A DNA stretch of 64,000 bases from Prillingera fragicola (lineage: Eukaryota > Basidiomycota > Tremellomycetes > Trichosporonales > Trichosporonaceae). Each line of letters starts with the position of its first letter. Position 1 is the first letter of the stretch. The DNA is taken from the NCBI GenBank assembly GCA_002335605.1, contig BEDY01000005.1, positions 1,612,001 to 1,676,000 of the forward strand, given 5' to 3'. Shown here piece after piece: positions 53,271 to 61,572 of the stretch. A program made the translations under genes and the position numbers. The notes beneath the pieces were generated by a model, which saw nothing but the letters and a program-made list of their open reading frames with translations, searched no databases and was not told where the DNA came from.

Positions 53271-54179
53271 ATGACCGGCCCCAGCACGCCCACCAAGCCC
53301 AGCCGCCCAACGACCCCCTCCCTCCTCCCTCGCCTCCGCCAGTACACTCCAACCCGCCCCACCACCCCACCCTCCCCGCCGCTCGCAGCCCTCCAGACAA
53401 AGATCGCACAGCAACAGCGTGAAATCCAGTTCCTCCTCCGCTTCCTCCGGCATACCCGTGACGACGCCCGCGAGCTCGTCAAGCAGCACGCCGACATGGC
53501 GCTGCGGTGTGATCCGCTCGTGCAGGAGAATGCCGCGCTGAAGGAGCGTGTGGCTGAGTTGGAGCGGCAGATTAGGGAGGGGGAGGTGGAGAGGGGGGTT
53601 TTGGAGGTGGAGAATTTGAGGTTGAGGCTTGATGCTGTTGATTCTAAGCGGGGCACGCTTTTCCTCGATGGGCCAAGTGACGGGCTCGATGTCTCGGTTG
53701 ACACTGTCCATCTTGGGATCCACTCGAGCCTTGACGAGACTACTCTTGGTCTTGTCACCGAGCCAAGCTCCCCAGAGTCCGCCGACCTCGACAAGCACAC
53801 GGTCCGCGATTCCGTCGATGCTATCGACTCCACCCTGGAGACCAAACATACACCCGAGGAGCCCCCTGCCGCACCGCTGGCAGTCACCTCCATGACTTTA
53901 TGCACAGGCTGCAGCTACCAGCTCCCCACGACCACGGCAGCTTTAACCACCACGCAGACGCAGCGCCCAGCCCACTCCCTGCTGGACCTCATCGACGATC
54001 CTCTCGGCATCACCCAGCTGGTGCTCGCGCGGCCGCTTCTTCTCGACGGCTGCGGATGCGGGAGCTGCGAGGCTGTGCGGGCTGGCAAGCGGCGTGTGGT
54101 TGATGTCGTGGCTTTGGCGTTGACGCCTCGGAGGTTGCGGCGGGAGGTTTCACGGGTTGCGATGCGTGGTGGGTGGTAG
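53271..54179 (+). CDS. Unrecognised coiled-coil protein with Cys-rich C-terminal half
   Basis: 303 aa, intronless, from the ATG in CAGCATGACC. Residues 1-40 are Thr/Pro-rich. Residues about 40-125 form a strong coiled coil (LQTKIAQQQREIQFLLRFLR, then ENAALKERVAELERQIREGE). An acidic Ser/Asp stretch follows (SPESADLDKHTVRDSVDAID). The C-terminal third has two cysteine clusters, LCTGC near residue 207 and GCGCGSC near residue 262, separated by about 50 residues including a hydrophobic stretch (LVLARPLLLDG), and a basic end (LTPRRLRREVSRVAMRGGW). The clusters could form a metal site. Convergent with the tail-anchored gene ending at 54316. No family recognised. Confidence 0.6.
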   Translation: MTGPSTPTKPSRPTTPSLLPRLRQYTPTRPTTPPSPPLAALQTKIAQQQREIQFLLRFLRHTRDDARELVKQHADMALRCDPLVQENAALKERVAELERQIREGEVERGVLEVENLRLRLDAVDSKRGTLFLDGPSDGLDVSVDTVHLGIHSSLDETTLGLVTEPSSPESADLDKHTVRDSVDAIDSTLETKHTPEEPPAAPLAVTSMTLCTGCSYQLPTTTAALTTTQTQRPAHSLLDLIDDPLGITQLVLARPLLLDGCGCGSCEAVRAGKRRVVDVVALALTPRRLRREVSRVAMRGGW

Positions 54180-54315
54180 CCCTCGCTTCATGCACGGCTC
54201 TCGCCTCATGCACTTGTTGCAACTGTCATGGTGAACGAGGAACGAGAGTGAGAAGAATCTATGCATTTTGTACAGCAGAACACGCATTATACAAATATTA
54301 AACTGACGCGGAGCC

Positions 54316-55218
54316 TCAGACCAGCACGAGGACCACCACGCACACCGCAACACCAGTCGCAAGGAAAGCAAGGCTGCCAAAGCCGCTCTTGGGCGGGGGA
54401 GGAGCCACCCAGGAAGGCTGCGCGAGACGACGCTCCATGCGCTCAATGGTCAGGGCGGTCAGCATGTCCTGCTGGATGAGTGCCGCCTTGTTCTTGGAGT
54501 AAGTGCTGGTGGAAACGCGTAGGTCGGCAAGGTGTTGTGCAGCAATGCTGTCGAGTGAAGATGCGCTTGAGACGGTGGGGGGTGAGATTTCGATAGGTGT
54601 GAAGGAGATGTTGAGAGATGATGCCTCGTCGTCACCCTCGAACCAGTCCGAGTCCAGCTCGGCAAGGCTGAGGGAGGGGTTGGGATGCCTGGACGAGTAA
54701 TGCCTCGAGTTAGACGAAGACGAGAGGGACGCGTGGCGCCGGGAGGTGGAGGAGTAGCGGCCGAGCTTGGCGGTGGTCGACCTGCAGGTCTCCTGCCAGC
54801 CGTCTGAGTCCTGCTCGGAGAGGGCTGCCTGGTGGTCGTTGGGAGTAGAAAAAAGGCCGTCGGCGTGTTGCTCGGTCAAAGGAGACTCGCAGCTCTCGTC
54901 CTCGAGAATGGAGGGGTCAAAGTCGTTGGAGTGCAGCGAGGAGCAAGGCGAGGAGACCGTTGAGTCCATCTCGGCCAGGTAGCGCGCAAAGTCGGGGTAC
55001 TCAAACCAGTCGCTGTCTGGGGTAGGACACTGGAGAGACCACTTGTCCGAGTCCAGCTCGGAGGAGTTGTCGGCAATGGCCCGGAGGCTGTCGCAGTCGT
55101 CCCAACCGTTGTTCGGCGTGGTGTCGAGGAGCGACTCGGGCGTGTCGGTCGTGGACTTGGTGAAGATGGAAGGAAAGGCGTGCTGGCTGTGGATGGAGAG
55201 AGGAGGGAGGGATGACAT
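54316..55218 (-). CDS. Tail-anchored acidic protein with repeated DSDW motif
   Basis: 300 aa, intronless, from the ATG at 55218. The cytosolic part is acidic and Ser-rich with four related motifs: ELDSDKW (54-60), PDSDWFE (67-73), EQDSDGW (135-141) and ELDSDWFE (187-194). A short helix (AALIQQDMLTALTIERMERR, about 245-264) precedes a Pro-rich hinge and a hydrophobic segment (LAFLATGVAVCVVVLVLV) that ends exactly at the C-terminus, the signature of a tail-anchored membrane protein inserted after translation. The promoter has GCATAAAAGG at 55355-55366. Divergent from the 56125 gene, which is also tail-anchored. No family recognised; membrane adaptor or receptor-like role is a guess. Confidence 0.65.
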   Translation of the reverse strand: MSSLPPLSIHSQHAFPSIFTKSTTDTPESLLDTTPNNGWDDCDSLRAIADNSSELDSDKWSLQCPTPDSDWFEYPDFARYLAEMDSTVSSPCSSLHSNDFDPSILEDESCESPLTEQHADGLFSTPNDHQAALSEQDSDGWQETCRSTTAKLGRYSSTSRRHASLSSSSNSRHYSSRHPNPSLSLAELDSDWFEGDDEASSLNISFTPIEISPPTVSSASSLDSIAAQHLADLRVSTSTYSKNKAALIQQDMLTALTIERMERRLAQPSWVAPPPPKSGFGSLAFLATGVAVCVVVLVLV

Positions 55219-55354
55219 GTTGGAAGAGTGTTGTAGTGGGGTGTAGAGTCGAGGAGGGAAAGAGTGATGGGTAAGTGGGGCGAATGAGTGTGTGTTTGGT
55301 GAGAAAAGAAAGTGAAGATGGTGGGGAAAGACAAGAGTGCGAGCGGCATGGTGT

Positions 55355-55366
55355 CCCTTTTATGCC
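55355..55366 (-). promoter_or_regulatory. Core promoter element of the 55218 gene
   Basis: The minus strand reads GCATAAAAGGGA, about 140 nt upstream of the ATG at 55218. The same element in the opposite direction serves the 56125 gene. Confidence 0.5.
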
Positions 55367-55875
55367 TTGTACACATCCTGGATGCATTAGGCAGTGGAAC
55401 GTGTTGAACAGACACTTTGCCGGATGAGGATGAATGAACAAGAGACAAAGTGGACGCATTGGGATGTCGAAAAATCAACCGAAAATCAACCGCCGCTCCC
55501 CTCACCATACTTGGTCGACCTCGCCAACATTGCATGCATGCAACAAGGTGACAGCGGTGTTGGTCAAAGGATTTTGCCTGGAAAGGCATGGATGCTTGTA
55601 GGCCCACGGAATGGGGACGCACCTCCAGAGAGCATACGAGGATTGGCGGGGTGGTACTGTAGAGGCCTCTCTGAAAAGAAATCAGCCATGTCTTGCCACC
55701 AAGCCTTCATTCAACTTGGACGCAACTGCCTTTGCTTTTCTTGATCCTCAATCCAGACCAATGTCACACATCCATGCATGAGCATCACTCATGTAGGACT
55801 CAAAAGTTAAATCACGTCGCTCAAGCACAGAGGCAAAGACAAGTCGGGGCGACCCAACCAAAATCCTCTCCTCCG

Positions 55876-55919
55876 CTTGCGTCCACTGCCACTTGCGTCC
55901 ACCTCCCACTTGCGTCCAC
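55876..55919 (+). promoter_or_regulatory. Three tandem copies of CTTGCGTCCAC
   Basis: Copies begin at 55876, 55892 and 55909, 16 and 17 nt apart, each containing TGCGTCCA (reverse complement of TGGACGCA). They lie 206-249 nt upstream of the ATG at 56125 and look like an array of factor-binding sites. Confidence 0.55.
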
Positions 55920-56029
55920 TTTCACTACTCATGACTCCTCCGCATGCAGCAACAATGCCCGCAATTTTTCAAGCACGTTCCATCTACGCAGCAAGCATGA
56001 ATGCGGAAGACCTCCAGCTATGCATTGGG

Positions 56030-56040
56030 GCATAAAAGGC
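56030..56040 (+). promoter_or_regulatory. Core promoter element of the 56125 gene
   Basis: GCATAAAAGGC, 85-95 nt upstream of the ATG, matching the element used by the divergent 55218 gene. Confidence 0.55.
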
Positions 56041-56124
56041 GGGGATTCATCCCCCGACACTTTCATTTTCATCAACTTGTTCACCCACCACTTACCGCCA
56101 CTACCACCACCACACTCTCTCAAC

Positions 56125-56797
56125 ATGTCCTACCCCCGCGACGACGACCACTCGGCTGCCTCCGAGTTCTCATCGAGCTTCTTCATGATGGACCCGCTCC
56201 CCATCCCCCCCTTCCTCCCCGCCGAGCACATCCTCCACGCCGCCCAGCCCTACTGGGCCGCCGAGGATTTCGACCCCGCGAGCCCGGCCAGCTTCAGCCC
56301 CTCGCCCACACCCCTCGGCTCTCCACCTCCCTGCCCCACCCGGCTTGGCAGCATCTCGTCCGCCTCCAGCCTTTCCCGGTCGAGCACCTCGGCCTGCTCC
56401 TGCGGTACCGACCGGGAGGAGCTGGCCACTCTCCGCAAGCAGAAGCGCCGCATGAGTGAGTCTCGCCGACGCATCGGGCAACAGCAAAACTGACACTTAT
56501 TCAGAGGTTCTGCGCGACAAGGCGTGGTGGAAGCAGCAAGATGAGATCGAGGCCGAGACCAAGCGCGCCAACCGCGCGAGCATTGATGCCATGCACCTCG
56601 AGCGGGTCGCCGAGGCGCTGCGGGAGGAGAATGACGGGTTTGGCGCCGAGTACGCGCTGGTCTGTGCTGAGCGCGACGAGGCTCTTGCTGGTCTCCAGCG
56701 TGTTGTTGTCAAAAGTGGCGTTGAGAGGGCTTGGGCTGCCGTAGCTGTGGTGCTTGCTTGCGCTGCGGTCGCTGGTGTCAAGATGGGGTATTTCTGA
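56125..56797 (+). CDS. Tail-anchored coiled-coil protein
   Basis: 207 aa in two exons, 56125-56455 and 56505-56797, across a 49-nt intron (GTGAGT, CTGACACTTATTCAG). Residues 1-90 are Ser/Pro/Asp-rich and disordered (SPASFSPSPTPLGSPPPCP). Residues about 98-180 are helical coil: REELATLRKQKRRMKVLRD, then EIEAETKRANRASIDAMHLE and VCAERDEALAGLQRVVVKSG. The last 20 residues are hydrophobic (AWAAVAVVLACAAVAGVKMG, then YF), forming a C-terminal membrane anchor. It shares a divergent promoter with the 55218 gene, whose product is anchored in the same way, so the two may act on the same membrane. No family recognised. Confidence 0.68.
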
Positions 56798-57049
56798 GCT
56801 CGTGCTGGCCGCTGCTCTCAGTATAGAACGGCTCTAATGCGTGGTCTTATAATATGCCTTGGCTTTGTAACTCAGCATAATGCAGTCTTTTTGCTTCTTG
56901 CCATCACAGTTGCAGAGCTCCCCAGGGTGAGAAAAAGTTGGCAATGGGACTAGGTGATGTGCAGGTCGACAAAATGACTTTGGCACGTTTTCTGATCTGA
57001 TAAATGCACACACCTCCACCTTGACTTCTCATCATTCTCATCTCCCACC

Positions 57050-58303
57050 ATGGTACACCGCCGACTCTCGTCTCTAAACTTTCGACGTAGTAGCAAAGAA
57101 CACCGACGAGCAGTCTCCGAAACGGCCAACATCTACAGCGGCAACGCAGCGACCCACTCCCACTCACGCGCCGCTTCAGAGCACCTACCCTCCGCCTCCA
57201 CTTCCCACACAGCCAGCTTCTCCACCTCAGCGACCGATCCCGCGACACCTATCACCCCAGCCTCGACATGCCCAGTACTACCAGAAAATATCCTCGGCAC
57301 CATCCCCGGCCGTCACCGCCCAGCGAGTATTGCTGGCACGCCGAAACCCCTCGACCACGCGCAGGGTTTGAAGGCGGATATCGTTGCGCTGCGTGAGAGT
57401 CTCGCACTGCTGGACCACATGAGCTCCAGAATTGGGCGCGAGAAGGAAGAGTGCCGTTTGTTGGCGAGCGTAAGCGAGGTGGAGCATGGGTGCCAGGAAG
57501 TGATCCCCGCCGAAACGAAGGGGCAATCCTGCTTTACAGGCGACGACCAATTTCAGCCCGCGAAGCGAGCAGACAAGCCCCTCCCTTTCATCCCCTCTCC
57601 ACCACACGGCACACCTCCCTTGACGGACACGCCATCACCAAGCAGTAATCTCATGTGCAATCCATCCGAGCACTCAAGTTCGAGTGTGACGCTACCCGAG
57701 TTTGTCACTCCTACCACACCGACCAACCACGTCGCCTTGCCGGAGACACTCTGTGGTGACAGCCCAGCAACACCATTTCCGGCGGGCACACGACCGACGG
57801 TTCATTTCGAGTCACCACACAGGGAATTGCCGTTGAAGCTGCCTATCCACCCCCTGTCACAGAATTCACCATCAGATGCACTGCCTCAACAAGACCTTAC
57901 CGCCCAGCCTACAACTCACCCGCAGGCCAGCTGGAGGCGCATGTTGGACGCAATCCCCCTTGTTATCTTTACGCTTGTCTGTCTCGTGGCGTTTCTGTCT
58001 TCGCTCGCCCTGTTCATCAGCCTGGCGTATCTTCTCGCCTCCGCCATTGCTCTGCTCCTCGCTGCGGGTCTGTGTCACGCCGTTCCTCCGTTTCTGCGTG
58101 TGGTCGCAGCTGGTTTCCAGCAGGTGGCCAACCTTGCCCCTGGTCTAGTGCAAGTGGGTGCAAGGATGGAGACCTGGTCCGTGACACTCTGGACAATATG
58201 GCTGAACGACGCGCGCGGCCCAGCTGAGGTTGCTTGGAAGAGTGGGATAGTTGCTGCGTTGCTTGGGATTGCGCTGTTTGTGGGAATGGCCCACTGGAGA
58301 TAG
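57050..58303 (+). CDS. Unrecognised multi-pass membrane protein with long cytosolic arm
   Basis: 417 aa, intronless, from the ATG in CCACCATGGTA. Residues 1-295 are hydrophilic and Ser/Thr/Pro-rich, starting basic (MVHRRLSSLNFRRSSKEHRR) and containing one short coil (ADIVALRESLALLDHMSSRI, about 108-127). From about residue 300 a hydrophobic domain follows: LVIFTLVCLVAFLSSLALF, ISLAYLLASAIALLLAAGL, a less hydrophobic stretch, and a last segment SGIVAALLGIALFVGMAHW at the very end. Three or four membrane spans are likely. Ends WR. It is the third membrane protein in a row in the same direction with 56125 and 58728. No family recognised. Confidence 0.62.
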   Translation: MVHRRLSSLNFRRSSKEHRRAVSETANIYSGNAATHSHSRAASEHLPSASTSHTASFSTSATDPATPITPASTCPVLPENILGTIPGRHRPASIAGTPKPLDHAQGLKADIVALRESLALLDHMSSRIGREKEECRLLASVSEVEHGCQEVIPAETKGQSCFTGDDQFQPAKRADKPLPFIPSPPHGTPPLTDTPSPSSNLMCNPSEHSSSSVTLPEFVTPTTPTNHVALPETLCGDSPATPFPAGTRPTVHFESPHRELPLKLPIHPLSQNSPSDALPQQDLTAQPTTHPQASWRRMLDAIPLVIFTLVCLVAFLSSLALFISLAYLLASAIALLLAAGLCHAVPPFLRVVAAGFQQVANLAPGLVQVGARMETWSVTLWTIWLNDARGPAEVAWKSGIVAALLGIALFVGMAHWR

Positions 58304-58727
58304 ATGGCGCTGTGGTTTGTACTGTACAGGGGTTTTTACATGTGTGTGCCGTGTGGGAGTGTCGCTTGAGATAGGCGATGATTTGTCGTAGATAGCATAG
58401 CATGATGTATGTCGTTTGTGGTACGCTTGGCACTCTGCCAGTGATCTGGAGTAAAAGAACACATACTCTGGTTTGAGGAATGAGACACTCAACTGCACTG
58501 TTACTCTTACCTCTTTGACAAACGTCTATGGGACTGGGAGAGAAGGCAGTGTGGGTGTGGGACCAGAGACATACCTAGCAAAGAGCGCCTCGACACAGTA
58601 CAAAACAACTTAGGATCATGATTTTAGCCATTATTGTATCTGCTTGGCCATTCCTCCTCGCATCTCCTCGTATCTCCTCGCATCTCCTCGCATTTCGATC
58701 CATTGTCAACCAGCAACAGCCTCAACA
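58304..58727. other. Intergenic spacer with a 10-bp tandem repeat at its end
   Basis: 424 bp, no gene. The last part, 58651-58695, is a (C/T)ATCTCCTCG decamer tandem repeat in the leader of the next gene. Confidence 0.5.
58651..58695 (+). repeat. 10-bp tandem repeat, about 4.5 copies
   Basis: Successive decamers read TTCCTCCTCG, CATCTCCTCG, TATCTCCTCG, CATCTCCTCG, then CATTTCG. The phase is exact. It lies 33-77 nt before the ATG at 58728. Confidence 0.75.
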
Positions 58728-59108
58728 ATGGCCACCCGCCCAATGACAATCGGCCCCGTCCTCACCCTCCTCCTCCTCGGCGCCATCACACCCCGCGCAA
58801 TCCTCCTCCTCGCCCTCATCCTAGAAGGCGTAGCCGCCCACCCAATCCCCCACTCCCCACCTCCCCCCGTGTACGGCCTTGGTGATGCGATCCACCAAGC
58901 CACGGCGCAGCTCGGATACAAGATTGGCGCGTTTGCAGCGCACACGCCGCAGATGTGGGAAATCGTCGTTTGCCAGATTGCCATTGCTGTGCTCGCAGTG
59001 TTGCTGTTTGGGGTTGTCGAGGAGGAACGGGTCTTGAGGGTTTGTCGGGCTTGTTGCGACAGGCTGGAATGCGAGGCCGCGAAGGGGCGGGTCGTCGAGG
59101 TCAAGTAG
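58728..59108 (+). CDS. Unrecognised small two-span membrane protein
   Basis: 126 aa, intronless, from the ATG in CAACAATGGCC. Residues about 7-36 are very hydrophobic (IGPVLTLLLLGAITPRAILL, LALILEGVAA) and could be a signal anchor or a hairpin. A short loop (HPIPHSPPPPVYGLGDAIHQ) follows, then a second span (VVCQIAIAVLAVLLFGVV, about 80-98). The C-terminal tail has VCRACCDRLEC, four cysteines within ten residues next to the membrane, a common place for palmitoylation and also compatible with metal binding. No family recognised. Confidence 0.55.
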   Translation: MATRPMTIGPVLTLLLLGAITPRAILLLALILEGVAAHPIPHSPPPPVYGLGDAIHQATAQLGYKIGAFAAHTPQMWEIVVCQIAIAVLAVLLFGVVEEERVLRVCRACCDRLECEAAKGRVVEVK

Positions 59109-59514
59109 CCGAGTGGCCAGCACGGTGCTGCCGGACACTGCATATAACTTTGCAATAGCCCATGGGGATGCAAGTACCTGACTCCCCTGTTCAGCTATAC
59201 TCTCCCCTCTACACCTTCCATCAGTGACTCCAGAGATAGTTACTGCGGACCTATGGAGCTTTGGAAAGAGACTTGGCGGTTGACGAACAGTAGGCGGCAA
59301 TGGCCGAAAACATGACTCCAGGGTGCAGGGTGGAGGTGGTCCACCGTGGACATTGCCGCCGGCAGTGGTAGAGGTACTTTTTTCTGCGTACGTACTCGTG
59401 TTCAAAAAATTGCATTTTGGAATGTTAACAGTGCTGTGCATACAAACTGGCATTTTATCTTTACATGGATACGACAGACTGCACTGACGGTCATCATGAT
59501 GGGTTCTTCCACCA
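59109..59514. other. Intergenic spacer between convergent genes, no gene seen
   Basis: 0.4 kb, nothing coding visible on either strand beyond shadows. Confidence 0.5.
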
Positions 59515-60690
59515 CTACAAAAATCCAATCACAGGTGGACGGCTGCGACGCTCGAATTGGGCGCGTTCAACCTCGGCCGCGACAGCCACAGTCTCCCTCC
59601 ACTTACCAATGATCTTGACCGGGTGGGAAGAGCTATTGGTATCTCCAACACTCTGCCCAGCAGCAGTGGAGGACGCACTCTGACCGCGGTCTGAAGACGC
59701 AGTAGGCACTGGGTGCAGGGCAGGGACACTCTGGGCGCCATCAGAAATGCCCTGCACCCGACGAAGTGGCTCCTTGGCAATGAATGCGCTGGAACAAAAC
59801 CTTAGTTGGGGCCAAGGCTGGCCAACCTCCTGACCGCCGGAATGGTACACCCCACGGGTTGTCGCGGAGTAAAAGCTGCCGCCACTGGAGTGGGTGTAGC
59901 CCGACACCTCATAAGCGGATGCAGTGCCCGACCCGCCGTCCACGAGGGACCCGTCCAGGCCATTCTGGCTTTCAAGCCGCTCAGCAATCCAGGAGTGTCG
60001 CTCCACAAGCAGACTCTGGCGATAGAGATCCAAGATATGCCGCTCAAGAGACTTGACCTTGGCTCTCGCGGCGCAGTGTTTCTTGTGGCTCCGCTCGAGC
60101 TTTACCGCAGCGTCGGACAGTTTTAGGACACTTTGGGCTGACTCTTGCTTTCTCAGAGCCTGGGAACCCAACAGGCGGTCATTGAGGTCGACTGATTTTG
60201 CCTGCTCAGCTTGGAGCTCGGCCTGGACGTCGGCGAGCTCTTGTCTCGCCGCGTCAAGCTTGGCTTCGGAGGCCGTCTCCTGCAACCTGGCAGTGGCCTC
60301 AGCGGCTGCCAAATTTGCTCGAAGACTGTCGATGTCGTTCAAGAGCGCCACTACCTCTTCATTAGACGACATCAGGTCGAGCTTTTCCTGAACCTTGGAA
60401 AGTTCAAACTTGGAATCTGCCAACTGCGATCGTAGAGTTTGCACAGTATCGACAGCGGCGTCCCGTTCGGAAGCGACAAGATCGTATTCACCGTATGCCT
60501 TTTCGAGCTGGAAGTTGGCGTATTGCAGATTTGCTTGCATGGAATAAAGCTGAGCTTGCAGTGATTCTATCTTCCCAAGCTCCTCTGCAGGTTGATTGGA
60601 GGCATTCGTGTCGGACACAGCGGGGAGGCTGGGTGCAGGGCTGGCGGAGAACGACATTGGTGCTGTTGTGAGTGGTGATGATTGGGCCAT
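59515..60690 (-). CDS. Unrecognised coiled-coil protein
   Basis: 391 aa as one frame from the ATG at 60690 (upstream extension begins TTG; a second ATG at 60657 is possible). Residues 1-38 are Ser/Pro/Ala-rich. Residues about 40-235 are a long coiled coil (ELGKIESLQAQLYSMQANLQ, YDLVASERDAAVDTVQTLRS, LDAARQELADVQAELQAEQA). After about 250 the chain becomes Ser/Gly/Thr-rich and disordered. A possible unspliced intron around 59791-59831 (ending CTAAGG...CCAG) would replace the last 90 residues by a much shorter tail, so the C-terminus is uncertain. No family recognised. Confidence 0.6.
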   Translation of the reverse strand: MAQSSPLTTAPMSFSASPAPSLPAVSDTNASNQPAEELGKIESLQAQLYSMQANLQYANFQLEKAYGEYDLVASERDAAVDTVQTLRSQLADSKFELSKVQEKLDLMSSNEEVVALLNDIDSLRANLAAAEATARLQETASEAKLDAARQELADVQAELQAEQAKSVDLNDRLLGSQALRKQESAQSVLKLSDAAVKLERSHKKHCAARAKVKSLERHILDLYRQSLLVERHSWIAERLESQNGLDGSLVDGGSGTASAYEVSGYTHSSGGSFYSATTRGVYHSGGQEVGQPWPQLRFCSSAFIAKEPLRRVQGISDGAQSVPALHPVPTASSDRGQSASSTAAGQSVGDTNSSSHPVKIIGKWRETVAVAAEVERAQFERRSRPPVIGFL

Positions 60691-61572
60691 TCCCAAGCAG
60701 AGCTTTTCTGTTGGTGGGGAGTGCGAAAAAAACGAGTTAAGTCAGCACGCATTTGAGTGATGAGATGACTAGTGAAGTGCATTCAAAGAAAGAATTGTGT
60801 GATGCAACATTGGGTGCGAGCGAGGTGGCTGACAATGATGAATCACACAATGGCCCGCCGCGAGCCGTCAGAACCAAGCCATTCCAGTACCCACGCCATG
60901 CTCGCAATTCCTGTCCACTGCCATGCACACACAGGGCCGACTGCTAAACGGAATCAGTGCGGGTGCTGCTTCATGGTCTCATCAAGCAGAAAGTCTTCTT
61001 TGAATGAGGTGGGGAGGAGGCATCCGGTCCACAGGAAGCGGGCAAGTTAGTCGCCTTGGAGGGTCGACGAGTTGGAGAAGGAGGGACATGTCGAGTGTCC
61101 AGACTTTGGTTACGGAGCGGGGATCGTGTGGATGGGTAATTGGGGGAAACGTAGGCTTGGGCTTGGACTGGTCCATGGGCTGAAGTGGTGGTAGCGACAT
61201 GGTGAGTGATGGAGAGGGATGAAGAAGATGGGTCGAGGTGGACCGTGTCAAGGGAGGATGGCATCGGTGGACGTGGAGGGGCACATGGTCCTGTTATGCG
61301 TCCCAGAGAGCCCAGCGGCACCCATTCTTCTTCTGCGCCACTATAACACCAACACCATCTTGACATCCGATAGGTCAGCCGACCTACAACACAGTGCTTT
61401 GGGAGCAGCCCACCACCATGGCACTAGGTCGAGCCGGACGTGCTCGCTTTCAGTACCGCCGTCGCCGAGACGCTCACCACTGCCACGGCGTTCTGAGCAC
61501 AGTACATGTAATCGACGATAACATACCACCTTTGACCCAGGCCATTCCACGAAGTTCAACCATAAACCGTTA
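60691..61572. other. Region between two minus-strand genes; one doubtful small gene
   Basis: 0.88 kb. Apart from the doubtful 72-codon frame at 60982-61200 nothing coding is visible. A TATGCGTCCC (related to the octamer motif) lies near 61296. Confidence 0.45.
60982..61200 (-). CDS. Doubtful small protein
   Basis: 72 codons from an ATG in an ideal context (CACCATGTCG), minus strand. The product is Pro/Leu-rich (MSLPPLQPMDQSKPKPTFPP, then VWTLDMSLLLQLVDPPRRL) with a basic end. A second open frame overlaps it from 61261. I report it only because of its start context and position with an upstream GGGACGCAT-like site. It could equally be noncoding. Confidence 0.22.
   Translation of the reverse strand: MSLPPLQPMDQSKPKPTFPPITHPHDPRSVTKVWTLDMSLLLQLVDPPRRLTCPLPVDRMPPPHLIQRRLSA

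Larger units (their letters stand above)
55219..56124. other. Divergent promoter region of two tail-anchored protein genes
   Basis: 0.9 kb with no gene. It has a GCATAAAAGG element on each side (55355-55366 minus, 56030-56040 plus), five TGGACGCA octamers on either strand (55451, 55727, 55878, 55894, 55911) and one GGGACGCA (55614). Confidence 0.6.
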
